This document shows positions 20,332 through 30,955 of a stretch of 64,000 bases of DNA, in pieces; position 1 is the first letter of the stretch, and every line of letters begins with the position of its first letter. The notes below the pieces were generated by a model. The model did not search any database. It was not told the origin of the DNA and saw only the letters and a program-made list of their open reading frames with translations. Both the position numbers and the translations under genes were made by a program. The stretch lies in NCBI GenBank assembly GCA_040954595.2, contig CM082576.2, positions 20,623,114 through 20,687,113 on the forward strand, read 5' to 3'. This DNA is from Balanoglossus misakiensis (lineage: Eukaryota; Hemichordata).

Positions 20332-22352
20332 GTGGCTGCAGAATTCAGGGCATGCTGTAGCGGTTGAATGCATGATGATGGTAAACCACAGAGTATTGCA
20401 TTGCAGTAGTCCAGTTTTGATGTGATTAGAGCATGAACCAGCATCTGGCAAACTTCCTTAGTGAGGTAACGGCGAATGTGGCTGATTTGACGCAGATGGA
20501 AGAAAATTGACTTGCAAATTGCATTAATGTGCTTATTGAAAGTGTAATTGTCGTCGAATGTCACACCTATATTCCGTGCAGAATTCACAATTTGAACACA
20601 ACATGATCCAATGCTCATGTGGTTTATGGGACGAGGCGAGCGGTTGAACTGAGACCTTATCAGGAGTACCTCGGGTTTGCCACCATTTAGTTGAAGTTTA
20701 TTATGTGTCATCCAGGTTTTTATTTCGTGAACTGCCCTTTCCATCTTGTCTAATGTACTTATGGTGTCTAACTGGAAGAAATATTGGTATAGTTGGTTGT
20801 CATCGGCATATTGGTGAAAATTGATGTTGTGGTGACAAATAAGTTGAGCAAGTGGTTGGATGTAGCTGCAGAACAAAAGTGGGCCAAGCACTGAACCGTG
20901 TGGTACTCCATATTGTAGATATTGAGGTTCTGACATTGTGCCATACAAACTGCTGTCTGTTCTTAAGATATGATGAGAACCATTGTAGTGGGATGTTGGT
21001 GATGCCCAGTTTTGATAATCTTGAGATGATTGTGTCGTGATCTATGGTATCAAACACAGAGGAGAGATCGAGGAGAACCATCAGTACACATTTACCGGCA
21101 TCCAGTGCCATACAAATATCGTTGTTGACTTTAGTAAGTGCTGTTTCGGTACTGTGATCCTTTCGGTACGCTGACTGCAGTGGTTCTTGTAGTGAGTTGG
21201 TAGTCAAATATGATGTCAGTTGTTGTGCTACAATCTTCCCGATTACTTTTGACAGGAAGGTTAGGTTTGAAACTGGTCTATAGTTCTTGAAAATGTTTTT
21301 GTCGAGCGAAGGTTTCTTGAGTATATTGGTGTGATGACTGCTATTTTAAGTTATTCAGGAACAGTTCCAGTTTTGAGTGACAAATTGATAATTGTGGCTA
21401 TGACAGTGAGCAGATTACCAAGACATTGCTTATCAAGTGCTGTAGGGATGAGATCAAGTATACGTGTTTTAGATGGAGACTGACGTGTTGGTTATAAGCT
21501 GATATGGCTGAGGAGAGGTCATTTGGAGGCTAGGACATTTGATGTATTTTGTCGAGATCATGGCTGAAACTATCAATTGAAATGGCAGGTACGACGATAA
21601 GATATTTGACGTCTACTGTGTGTTGGTTTCGGAAGAGCAAGTTTTGCATTGACAGGATTGTGATCAGAGAGTTCCAAGCAGTCTACAGAGACACTCTTGA
21701 TGTTAGACGCAGAGTTAGATAAGATGAGATCAAGAGTATGACCCTTTCTGTGTGTTGGTTGTTGGACCCATTGTTTCAGATTACAGGCGCTGATGATTCC
21801 ATTGAATTTCTGTGTTACTGGATTCTTATCATCTTCTAGGTGAATATTGAAATCTCCTACGATGAAGAGATTACTTGAGCAGGTGACATACTTCTCAAGT
21901 GTTGTACTGAACTCTTCCATGAACTGTGGTGCGGTGAATTTATTATTAACTGATGGTGGTGGACGGTAGACAAGAATTATTTTCATGGAAAGTTTCTGGT
22001 GAAGAATAGTTGCTTCCGCTGCCTCAAAAGATTTAACAGAGAGAATAGGCTTCCAAGCTGTTTATTTTAGTGCTAGCTTATGAATTTAAGCTAAGCCTCC
22101 ACCGATCTTGCAAACCCCAGGTAGATGTTTGACAGCATAGCCTGGTGGTGTACATTCAGCCATTACGTGTTCGTCACCAGATTCCTTCAACCATGTTTCA
22201 GTGAGTACAAGAATATCAATTTCTTTATCTGTGATGTAGTCTGCAATGTCTAATGATTTGCATCTAGCTGAGCGGACATTCCATGTAGAGAGTAGAAATT
22301 CACACGTATTGTGGAAAGGGTGGATCTTGAATACTGCATAGTCACTCTTCAA
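20332..22352 (-). mobile_element. LINE (CR1/L2/Jockey-type), 3' end missing, unit B
   Basis: The minus strand carries, in order, an APE endonuclease start (about 22352-22086, IDILVLTETWL), an endonuclease end with GDFNIH and SDHNPV (21986-21573), and RT palm motifs [13 protein letters not shown] (near 21070) and [13 protein letters not shown] then YADDNQLY (20948-20790). The C-terminal part of RT is identical in type to the unit A copy. Frame changes near 21300-21570 and 20930 and others make it inactive. The RT thumb, C-terminus and 3' tail are replaced by the satellite unit. Confidence 0.88.
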
Positions 22353-22710
22353 TAGATATTTAGTGACTCGCTAACTGTTGCGATTCGTGTGTGTGTAATT
22401 TACGTACTTCAAGTTAAATATCGCAACTAGCTGTAATGTTTGACTAGGGGGAGCACCTATACTAATGCGAGTACCAGGGATTGAAAGTTGCACCTGTATT
22501 TTGATCCCTTAGTTACCCTTATAAGTACATTTGTAGTTTAATAACCATAGTTCTATTGCAAACCATTCTTTCCGTAGTTTCTTGTTTCAAATATTGTAAT
22601 CTGAATTTATTTTGATGTTTAACAGGTGTGATTATCTGTATTTGCGGCCATTTTGAAAAACAATTGGTTGCCATGGAAACTCTTCAACAGATATTTAGTG
22701 ACTCGCTATC
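22348..22710. repeat. Direct repeat flanking 330 bp next to the LINE
   Basis: CTCTTCAA(T/C)AGATATTTAGTG, followed by ACTCGCTA, occurs at about 22348 and again at about 22680. Unit A has it only once (around 4778, split by the 427-bp transposon). It may mark a breakpoint used when the LINE region was rearranged. Confidence 0.6.
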
Positions 22711-23310
22711 TGAATTTGTTCAGTACACATTAACACACATCTGAGCCAAGTTTGGTGCTTTTATCACAAAATACACAATCGATATGAAAATTTGGGTTTT
22801 GGTGCTCCACTACCTAAGTAACATTAAGGATGTACGTTCAATAAAATGGAAAGTATTGTCATTTTTTTTAATTGTGGATTTTTTTATTCTCTTTTGTATG
22901 TATAATGAAAATCCGTAATAAAATATAGAGGTCACCGCGCCTGTTTTTGAAATACAGAGCCATGAAATTGGTCGATAATAGAAGAAATCTGCTGACTCAG
23001 CATTTTTCACCAATGGTTTGTTTGTCTATGGCCAAAATTCTTAATGCAATTTATCTCAAAAAAGAGCGCGGTGACCCCTATATTTTATTTGACCAATGAA
23101 TTTATATTTGCTGGACTGAGCTATGTGTAAAATTTCGAGAAAATGACAATAGTAGAAGTTTGTTTTCTGGCGATTATCAATGTAATCCTATGGGAAAAAG
23201 ACCGGACACGCAGTGTTTCCGGTTTATGTTCTGCACGTACATCCTTGATGAAGTTTGCTGGCTAGAGGGCTCCTAAACCTCCTTAATATTTGACGTCTTC
23301 ACTCCTACAG
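22711..23310. other. Intron before the first Cys-rich exon, unit B
   Basis: Same sequence type as 5231-5842, with no exon or element. Confidence 0.6.
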
Positions 23311-23543
23311 GACTGCGCAGCTGGAAGTTAAAGTTCAGCATGTTCTGAAGCATGCACGCTGTGTCCAGGGGTTTCATGTGTGGAACAGCCAGCCTCTCAT
23401 CACCAACACAATGCGGACTGGGATATTTTGCCAACAATGGAAGTATAGACTGTACGCCTTGTCCTGCCCCAGGTATAAGTGCCAATATGATGGTATGTCA
23501 GAGCCAGAGGTGTGTGAAGATGGATACTACACTAATATAGATG
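23311..23543 (+). pseudogene. GCC2/GCC3 exon 1 with extra stop, unit B
   Basis: 233 bp, same borders as unit A. The first frame reads DCAAGS and then TAA, where unit A has Tyr (TACCG changed to TAAAG). The two frame breaks seen in unit A are also here, followed by the same GYKCQYDGMSEPEVCEDGYY ending. Confidence 0.75.
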
Positions 23544-23588
23544 GTGAGTCAGCACTTAAAGTTTGGGCATTACTGTGTAATCTTTCAC

Positions 23589-24102
23589 TTAAAGGCACGT
23601 AAGCTGTAACTTTTGGGATAATTTTCATAATTTTTGTTTAAAACTGCACTACCATTAGTCCATGCAGATGAAGGCAGTGAACTATACACAAGCATTATAA
23701 ACCCTAAATATGAGTGCATATGCAAGTTTTAACCAGATAAATAATAAAGCCTTGCCGCAAGCGATTATGGCCGCCACCGTGGGAAAATGCAAGAAACAAT
23801 GAAAATGTTGCATTTCCGGTTGTGAAACATCATAAACAAAACATGATCTCATCCACTTGAGCTCATGGAAGTAAATGTACACCACTGAGACATCAGATTT
23901 CCATTTTTCATTGCAATATTCCACTTTTTTAAAAATTGCAGGAATTTTCGTTTTTTCTTTAATTTTTGGCCATTGTGTCATAAATAAGTGTTGAGCTTGA
24001 TATATTGTCATGAAATATCATTTAATAGACATAATTAAAAGCATATATGAGATTATTTAAAACTTTAATTTTTTTATCCAGTTGCAGCTTACGTGCCTTT
24101 AA
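23589..24102. mobile_element. TTAA-flanked MITE, 506 bp, unit B intron
   Basis: The element (23593-24098) begins AGGCACGTAAGCTGTAACT and ends with the inverted AGTTGCAGCTTACGTGCCT, one mismatch in 19. It is flanked by TTAA on both sides. Unit A lacks it (CACTTAGGCGG near 6120, where one target A is missing). TTAA target duplication is the hallmark of piggyBac-type transposases. The terminal bases are not the usual CC(C/T), so the superfamily is inferred from the target only. It has no coding capacity. Confidence 0.88.
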
Positions 24103-24523
24103 GGCGGACGATCATCTTATGTGCATGTACGTAATTCTGTGCGTACAAACATTACGTCCAGTCCAAATATTCTGCCAATTTTACATCCAATGCATTCAAA
24201 TAGTGGACTGCTTCGCATTCATCCAGTTTTCATGTGCATCGTATAAGTAGACTTTTGTTTTGTCCCGTCTTTTCACCAAATTTGCTCTTTTCCAAATCTC
24301 CGACACAGACTATGATCGTCACGATCTTGTCTGTTGTTAGAACAGCACACTGCCGTATGGCATTGACTGTACACAGTTTCTGTTACCAATATCTCTGGAT
24401 TGGCATTTTCCTGTCCTCAATCTTTTGCCAGGGATTTTTGTCTCCCCAACCCGCGTGAGAATCCCACGTCTTTGAAGGTATGACTGTGACTATAAGATTC
24501 TATAAATCTCTGTTTATTTTCAG
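24103..24523. other. Intron, unit B
   Basis: Continuation of the intron after the MITE, same as 6120-6544. Nothing else is recognised. Confidence 0.65.
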
Positions 24524-24654
24524 CACAAACATCATGTGCTGATTGCCCAGCTGGTAACCAATGTCCAAATGGTAACACTGTGATTTTATGCTCGGCTGGT
24601 TATTACAGTTTGGCCTTGGACAAAGGATGTCTCGCTGTACCTCTTGCATAACAG
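24524..24654 (+). pseudogene. GCC2/GCC3-like exon 2, unit B
   Basis: 131 bp. It has the same open start (AQTSCADCPAGNQCPNGN) and the same late frame break as unit A. Confidence 0.75.
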
Positions 24655-24908
24655 GTAAACTTCTACCCACCCACCTTTATTTCCAACATCAAACATTAGG
24701 TCAGGTAATTTACTAACTGAAAAATAGGATGGGATCATTTTCTATTTCTGTATTTAAAATTTACTGATATAATATATGAATGAAAAAATGACAATTTTTC
24801 CAAATTTGAATAGACCTCTATTTATGAAAATAATTAAAATTTGCACCAAATTTTTACAGTGGTATTAAAAGGTTAACTCGGTGAGTAAATTCTCTGTTTG
24901 ATTTACAG

Positions 24909-25037
24909 ATCAGCTGGTGCTGAACATTGTACTATTTGTGAGCAAGGCCTGCATAGATCCCAGTGCATCGCAATTCAAGTGTACCAAGGGTTACGTGTCA
25001 TTGGCTGGTGCAACAAACTGTACCAGATGTACAAATG
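24909..25037 (+). pseudogene. GCC2/GCC3-like exon 3 with 5-bp deletion, unit B
   Basis: 129 bp against 134 bp in unit A. Five bases are missing between GAGCAAGG and CCTGCA, which shifts the frame in the middle of the domain. The region after it, FKCTKGYVSLAGATNC, is preserved. Confidence 0.8.
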
Positions 25038-25418
25038 GTAAGATTGTGGTACTTGTTCAGTTTGCTGTGTGATGAAACTGAGGGGTATGTGTGTATGCAT
25101 GTATGTGTTTACAACAGATTTTCAAGTCAGTGCGACTGGGGGTATGTGTGTGTGTGTGTATGTATGTATGTGTTTACAACAGATTATCAACTCAGTGCGA
25201 GATCTTGCGAGACCCGGTTAGCCATGTGAGATCTCGCAGAGTCTTATGATATTCAGAAAATGGTTGATTAGAAATGACGTTTAATGTCCTCCAAAGAATT
25301 TTCTACATGCCTGTATACTTGTCTCAGAATTATGAAGTGAATCATCTCAAGTAATTTGTTATTTTAAATGACACTGTATCACAAATACATCACTAAAAAC
25401 CTCATTTTCTTCAATCAG
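25038..25418. other. Intron with GT-rich tandem repeat, unit B
   Basis: Same layout as 6953-7331, with the duplicated GTATGTGTTTACAACAGATT words and a GT microsatellite of slightly different length. Confidence 0.7.
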
Positions 25419-25616
25419 ATGAAATAAGTGAGGAGCCTGCACGCACATCCTGTCTTCTGTGCCCTGCTGGACAATCGTGTTCAGATCCAATGTAAGATCC
25501 GCTCGACTGTGGCAATGGTGAATATGCTATGGAAGGCGACGGCACATGCACGCCTTGTCCTGCGGGATCCAAGTGTCCAACCATGTCACCCGTAGTTGAT
25601 TGTTCAACAGTTACTG
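25419..25616 (+). pseudogene. GCC2/GCC3-like exon 4 with shared TAA, unit B
   Basis: 198 bp, in phase with the preceding exon border. It reads CSDPM, TAA, DPLDCGNGEYAMEGDGTC and then CPAGSKC. One cysteine that is Tyr in unit A (CTPYPAG) is Cys here (CTPCPAG), so unit B keeps the ancestral residue at that site. Confidence 0.8.
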
Positions 25617-25852
25617 GTAAGTTGGGCTGCAAATCACTCTTGTGACTTCCCTGTGTTATAGCATGGCATACATAGAAAATTAAACTGTTATGCTTATTGG
25701 AGATGATATTGTGATGCACTTTGAAAAACACAATGATTCCACTGAAGAGGTATTGTACAGTTAAACCTGTGATTACGGACATCTCTCTAATAAGGGATCG
25801 TTGGACCAAACCATGGTGGTAAAAATCGTTCTTTGAATTTTTTCTGTGATAG

Positions 25853-25949
25853 GTTCATACTCGCTAGGTTCGGCCACGTCCTTCTGGTTATGAATGCACA
25901 ACTACAAGTGTCACACAGTGCGCTACAGGGCAGTAAAGTGCTGAAGGAG
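25853..25949 (+). pseudogene. Short Cys-rich exon 5 with shared stop, unit B
   Basis: 97 bp. It reads PSGYECTTTSVTQCATGQ, then TAA, then SAEGG, as in unit A. The intron in front of it carries a small insertion (CATGGTGGTAAAA) that is absent from unit A. Confidence 0.7.
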
Positions 25950-26067
25950 GTAAGTATTGAAATCCCTTTTCTTCTTGTCTCGATTTGAACATGGTTCCAC
26001 AAGTTGTTTACATCACTTGTAGTTTTACATATTTTTTGAGGTCAACAGCTAGCTATACATGGTGTCC

Positions 26068-26719
26068 TGAGAAGTCAACCAGTATGAGAAGTCGGTCTCG
26101 GCCAGTACGAGAAGTCGGCCTGTGGGAGAGAACCCTGGTACTTTGTGTTATATATAACTGTTTCACTACGAAATGTTTCCTTGATGTACAGGAGCTGAGA
26201 TATTTGTACAAATAGCCGATGAATTTTAAAACTGTCTGTTCACTTTTCATGTACGTCACCGGGGTACGTCAACATCAGTCACTTGCACTTCTTGAGCTGC
26301 GCCAGTAGTCTGTTCCTTGTCACGTTTGTTTGTTTGTTTGTTTGGTGTTGTCTCAGAAAGTATGAATATACACATACATCTTCTATGTATTTTAGTAGGC
26401 TTTGAAACAACTCCCTTTAATCAGAAATGTCACAGGAATTTGGCGAACAAGCTAAGCTCCTTACGCGGATACGAGGCTGGGGAACCGGTATGGATGCCAG
26501 ATGCCATTATTTGAAATGACGTCATTGTGTTGTCAAGAATTTGGGAAATCCGTCCAAATGAAAATATTTAGTGCAATTATATTTTAATAAGTGTTGTTAT
26601 AAGTAATCTGGGTCATTACTGCACTATTCGGGTACAAGTTCAACAACTGGCCAACTTCTCATACTGGCCGACTTCTCATGCGCGCGTACTGGCCGACTTC
26701 TAATCTGGCCGACTTCTCA
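26068..26719. mobile_element. MITE with clustered subterminal repeats, unit B
   Basis: Counterpart of 7971-8612, with the same inverted GAGAAGTCGG and CTGGCCGACTTCT clusters at its two ends. The left flank GGTGTCC and right flank TGTATTCC give no convincing target duplication. Confidence 0.7.
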
Positions 26720-26776
26720 TGTATTCCTATACATTAGTGAAAATTGGGCAAACTGGTGTTTTCAGACAACTTATGA

Positions 26777-26879
26777 AGTCCTTGTCTCAATGGAGGTACC
26801 TGCCAACAACAGGTAAATTCTTGTACTGCCACAATTTGCATGTGCACAGAGTGTTACTAGGGAACCAGTTGTGAGACAA
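26777..26879 (+). pseudogene. EGF-like exon missing its 5' part, unit B
   Basis: It starts in the middle of the exon at CCTTGTCTCAATGG because a deletion fused the upstream intron (AACTTATGAAGTC) to it. The rest reads CLNGGTCQQQVNSC and on to CTECY, TAG, GTSCET, with the TAG also present in unit A. It has no splice acceptor. Confidence 0.85.
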
Positions 26880-27178
26880 GTAAGTTTGAATCTGTAGCAG
26901 TTAATAATGATAATTATCATTTTTTTATTATGATTTAAACTTCACTGATGTTGTACAAACACAAAAATAGAAAGGGATAGCAGCTTAGCTCTATTCCGTT
27001 TCGAAAGTTTTTGTTCTTTTAAACTACCTGTGCATTTTTTTTATTTATTCTGATTATGCTAATATGCTAATTTGTCGGTTTGTCACATCACAATTTTTGT
27101 AGGAAACTCAGCCACTTACATACATTCATAATCACATGACATTGATGATCATGGAAAATTTGACCCTTTTCCTTGCAG
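26880..27178. other. Intron, unit B
   Basis: Shorter than in unit A because the LINE fragment is absent, so this is its empty site near 26971. Confidence 0.8.
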
Positions 27179-27301
27179 GACTCAACCAGTGTCAACCAAA
27201 TCCGTGCCAGAATGGTGGCTTCTGTCAACCGGCTCGAAATTCCTGCTTTGATCTCACCTGCATATGTACTGGTTGCTACAAAGGTGATAGGTGTGAGATA
27301 T
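27179..27301 (+). CDS. Intact 8-Cys EGF-like exon, unit B
   Basis: 123 bp, phase 1. It reads LNQCQPNPCQNGGFCQPARN and then C, C-I-C-TG-C-YKGDR-C. It differs from unit A by a single Gln/Pro change next to the first cysteine. Confidence 0.85.
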
Positions 27302-27855
27302 GTAAGTATACAGCGCAGTCTCTTTTACCTTTTGTCTCTGATGCATTCAAATACTGCATGTTTCCTGAGCATAGGTGTAGCCATCTCCACAGCAGAGCTT
27401 GGAGAGTTCTTGACATCGAATGCAAGATTACACTCTTTCCAATCAAAATCACTTTCGTGGCGCATAATGTCTTGATTGTCTTGGTTCAAGAAACATTATG
27501 CGCGACTGGCCAATTTTACTGCCTTTTGTCAACACACATCCACTATGGAAATTCTCACTCCAGGCCAGATAGTGTAAATTTACATATGAGTCTACAGGTG
27601 TGCTTGAAGTCAAGTCAAGCATTTGCAAGGAACCCTCCTCCAGTACACAGGTCTTTGATTTCATGAAGGGAAGCCCTTGCCTCACAGTCACTGCCACATG
27701 ATCTATGGAGGTGTGAACAACTTGATACCAGCCTAATATAAGTTGTAGGCACAATCACTCCACACACCCTTGCCATAATTCTGCAAGGTTTTTGCCATAT
27801 CTGTACTGTAGAATGAGTAGCAAGGAATAAAATGGCGTCCTTTCTTAATTTCCAG
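27302..27855. other. Intron, unit B
   Basis: Same as 10818-11371. No exon or mobile element is recognised. Confidence 0.6.
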
Positions 27856-28864
27856 TGCAAAACCCCTGTGATCCCAACCCATGTATGAATGGTGGATTTT
27901 GCCAGCAAACATCGTGCAATTTCTATTCATGCCAGTATGTGAACTCTTACACAGGTGACATCTGTCAAACCATAGACCCTAGAGAAAGAAGGACGAGCAA
28001 CTGCGGCAAAGATCAAAGGGTTTGGGGATTATCTGTATGATGATGTTTTTTTGCATATAATTAACACCCAGGACAGTTGGACAATGACTTCCTTACTTCG
28101 GCACGTGTCGACCCCACCAGTGATGCGAAAACTTGCCACCAAACTGGCACTCCTGCATTTCAGCAGCCACTGCGTTTTTTTCTAAAATTCTAAAAGTATT
28201 ACGATGTCTGTGATAATTATTATGGTTTGGTGTTCGTCTGTCGGTTGAACGGTCATTTCTAGTGCCACAAGCTTCATTTAAAAATTGTAAACAAATCATC
28301 CATATTTTTTGCATGTCCGACTGGGCACTCATATTTCTTAGTAACGCTGACACTTTTCGTAATAATTTTATGTTTGCGTGAAGCATTGAAATAAAAATTG
28401 TGGTTTAGGGGCATTTTATTTCGCAGTGCGTGAACAATAAAACAGATTTCACGAAAACAATTTGTAAACAAACTGGGTGGATTATCATGTGTGCGCTATT
28501 GCCGCCAGGCAACCCTCGGTACGGTTAGCTCACAGCCTTGTGAAATACCCGGACTGTTAGACAAAAGATGCTTGTTTTGGACGCTGTCAGACTCAGATTC
28601 AAATTCCTGTTTAACTTGTCCAGATGTGTTCCATAAATAATCGCTGCGTTCAACCACGTTGCAGTTTTCTCGTCTTCTGCGAGATGTTCTGAGGTGTTGT
28701 GATAACTTCACGCAAAACACGAGACTTTGCGTTAGTTTATACACAGTTTATTTGCAAATTGGATTATTGGGATTTATCTGGAAATAATGTATGCAAAAGA
28801 ACATCATTTCAAGAAAAAACTGGAATTGCGCGTCCTTCTTTCTCTAGGGTCCATGGTCAAACAA
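27856..28864 (+). pseudogene. EGF-like exon split by a transposon at its last bases, unit B
   Basis: 27856-27970 encodes QNPCDPNPCMNGGFCQQ through YTGDIC and the start of QT. An 885-bp transposon follows, then 28856-28864 supplies the repeated target GTCAAAC plus AA and a GTGAGT donor. Joining across the insert gives the usual CQT-A border of this exon family, so the ancestral exon end can be read. The sixth cysteine region here is Q-Y-V, where unit A has Q-C-V, so this copy has lost another cysteine. Confidence 0.85.
27964..28862. mobile_element. 885-bp TIR element with 7-bp TSD, unit B
   Basis: The element (27971-28855) starts CATAGACCCTAGAGAAAGAA and ends with the inverted form starting CATGGACCCTAGAGAAAGAA. 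Twenty-five terminal bases match with one difference, and homology trails on to about 31 bases. GTCAAAC flanks both sides (27964-27970 and 28856-28862). TIRs of this length, starting CAT(A/G), with a TSD of 7-8 bp recall P-type or hAT-type elements; the choice is open. No transposase is recognised inside. Its left half survives in unit A. Confidence 0.88.
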
Positions 28865-29342
28865 GTGAGTATATACTTTCAAGACACCCTGCAAACAAAC
28901 AAGCAATCTTCATTCCGTAGATCTTTTAAGCTTATTTATACATTGTAAATTTTGATGTGAAACTTTATTGGTCTTGTTGCCAAACTTCTGAAGAAATGAG
29001 GATATTGTTTTGAAGGGTATTTTATCAGTAGGTAACAAATACCATGGCCCTCCATGCAAATACCCACATGGTAAATTAAAACTGTTACAGATGTATTTGA
29101 TTTCCACATATTGATTACATGTGGGATAATATTGGGTGCTGACAGTTTCAGTAAATGAACTGCTCTTAAAAGTTGGGCGTCAGGGCTACCTTGATTTTGC
29201 CTGTTCCAAGCTAGAATGGTCTGTCCATATGAATATTTGTTCAGCAAGTTACAAGCAATCTTTTAAGTTTGGAATGAAAAAATAGTGAAATGACTTGTGA
29301 TGTTAATATGCAATTGTTGGTTGATTTACATGCAACCCCCAG
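28865..29342. other. Intron, unit B
   Basis: 28865-29052 is absent from unit A (deleted together with the transposon end). The rest matches 12015-12301. No exon is seen. Confidence 0.65.
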
Positions 29343-29432
29343 GACTCGATCAATGTGAGCCAATCAGTGGATCGTGCAGTGCGTTTACCTGTCGCTGTCA
29401 AGGCTGTTTCATTGGAATCACCTGTGACCAAG
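29343..29432 (+). CDS. EGF-like exon with 33-bp in-frame deletion, unit B
   Basis: 90 bp against 123 bp in unit A. It reads LDQCEPISGSCSAFTCRCQG and then C, C. The deleted 11 codons carried the second and third cysteines, leaving six. The deletion sits between TGT words, which suggests microhomology. It is still open and phase 1. Confidence 0.85.
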
Positions 29433-29748
29433 GTAAATTTATCAGACGAGTAACTGTTTTTCCCCCCTCATACCGGTATATTTGTCATAGCTGGCAGCTA
29501 TGAAATTACCTGTATATTTAGGATGTGACAAACCAAATAGGCACTTTCAGGAATTGAGTCTTTTTTGCAATTACCACAGTCCTAAACTCCCAAAAGTATA
29601 ATAAGTAATTCTTATTGTTCAGTTATACATTAAGGAGGCTTAGTTATAGGAGAACCCGATAGAACCACAGCTGTAGGAATTAAGGAAATGGTCATACCCT
29701 AAAAACTTATGTCACTACTATTTATTTTTTTTCATTCCATTGAAACAG
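29433..29748. other. Intron, unit B
   Basis: Same as 12425-12736. Nothing else is recognised. Confidence 0.65.
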
Positions 29749-29865
29749 AACAAACTCCATGTAGGCCAAGTCCATGCCTGAACAATGGGCAGTGTACTCG
29801 GCTGTCGTGTACAACTTATGAGTGTACTTGTCCAGGATGTTTCACCGGCACACACTGCAGCCAGT
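29749..29865 (+). CDS. Intact 8-Cys EGF-like exon, short loop, unit B
   Basis: 117 bp, phase 1. It reads EQTPCRPSPCLNNGQCTRL, then SC, C-T-C-PG-C-FTGTH-C. Four amino-acid changes separate it from unit A, and all cysteines are kept. Confidence 0.85.
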
Positions 29866-30257
29866 GTAAAACTCATTAAAACAAACGTTTTGTCATGCAG
29901 GAACTAACATTTACAATCATGTCTCAATACATTGTCTGTTGGTCATACTTTATATTTTCATCTTCAGCATCACACCTTTGGCCTTGGGAATCGTTCACCT
30001 CAAAAATGATGTGCAACTGAAAGAAAACATGTTTATTTGAAGAAAAAAATGTTGATCGTTCATGAAAATTTTCCCTACACAAGATACATATACAGAGATT
30101 TTCATAGCCCCACAAGTGCGTCCCAGAATGAGCAAGTTGTTTTTGGAAGTGAAGTTCCGTTCAGTATTTACAGTAATGGTAATGATGATGTTTTTATCAA
30201 ACAGATTTTGAAAGTAAATATTCCTGAGATAACATTAGGTTGCACTTTTTATTGCAG
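29866..30257. other. Intron, unit B
   Basis: Same as 12854-13244, with no coding content. Confidence 0.65.
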
Positions 30258-30380
30258 TCCAAGATCCATGCCAGCGAAACAGCTGTCTCAACGGGGCTGT
30301 ATGTAATGCAGTGGCCAACTCCTGCACGGCATATACCTGTGCCTGTACTGGTTGCTATGAGGGTAACCGTTGTGAAATAT
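30258..30380 (+). CDS. Intact 8-Cys EGF-like exon, unit B
   Basis: 123 bp, phase 1, identical in reading to 13245-13367 (FQDPCQRNSCLNGAVCNA and onward). It is the best preserved exon pair of the two units. Confidence 0.87.
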
Positions 30381-30955
30381 GTAAGTTTCTGACGTACCGT
30401 AAATGACAATCTTTTGGGCACTTTCTCTTCATGGCAATTGAATTGTGTGGTAACTTCTCATTTCTAAAATTTCCCCAAGAGAAAAGAAAGGAAAAGGAAA
30501 CAGAAATTTCATTTGTATGTCCGTGCAATTTAGGATAGGCACGAACTTGTGAGGAAGTGTACGAAGCTGGATGTTTTCATCACTCAAATATACAAGAGTT
30601 GCCTCTTGAAGACTAGTGTCTGTAGAGATAATTGTGCATGTGAGGTAATTTCTCCTAAGGTGGTGCACACATCTGTTTATTAAGTAAAAGGGACGTCCTT
30701 AATTATCCTTACTATTTGGCTTGAAAAATCAATCTTACTAGGTGTTCTGATTAGAGAGGTGTCCATAAAGAGAGGTTTTACTGTATTACCCAAAAATAGA
30801 GACATTGTCCCTTCATCATATACTTAATGCGTGTTCTGGGTATGGTTCCAGTATAATGCTTGTGTCAAAGGATTTTGTTGTGGTGCAGGAATCATCTTTA
30901 GTTGAGGTGTAGCCATCTGCATTTCATGTTTTTTAAACCATTTTTTTTCTGATAG
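30381..30955. other. Intron, unit B
   Basis: Same as 13368-13941, but the acceptor TGATAG is intact here. Confidence 0.65.
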
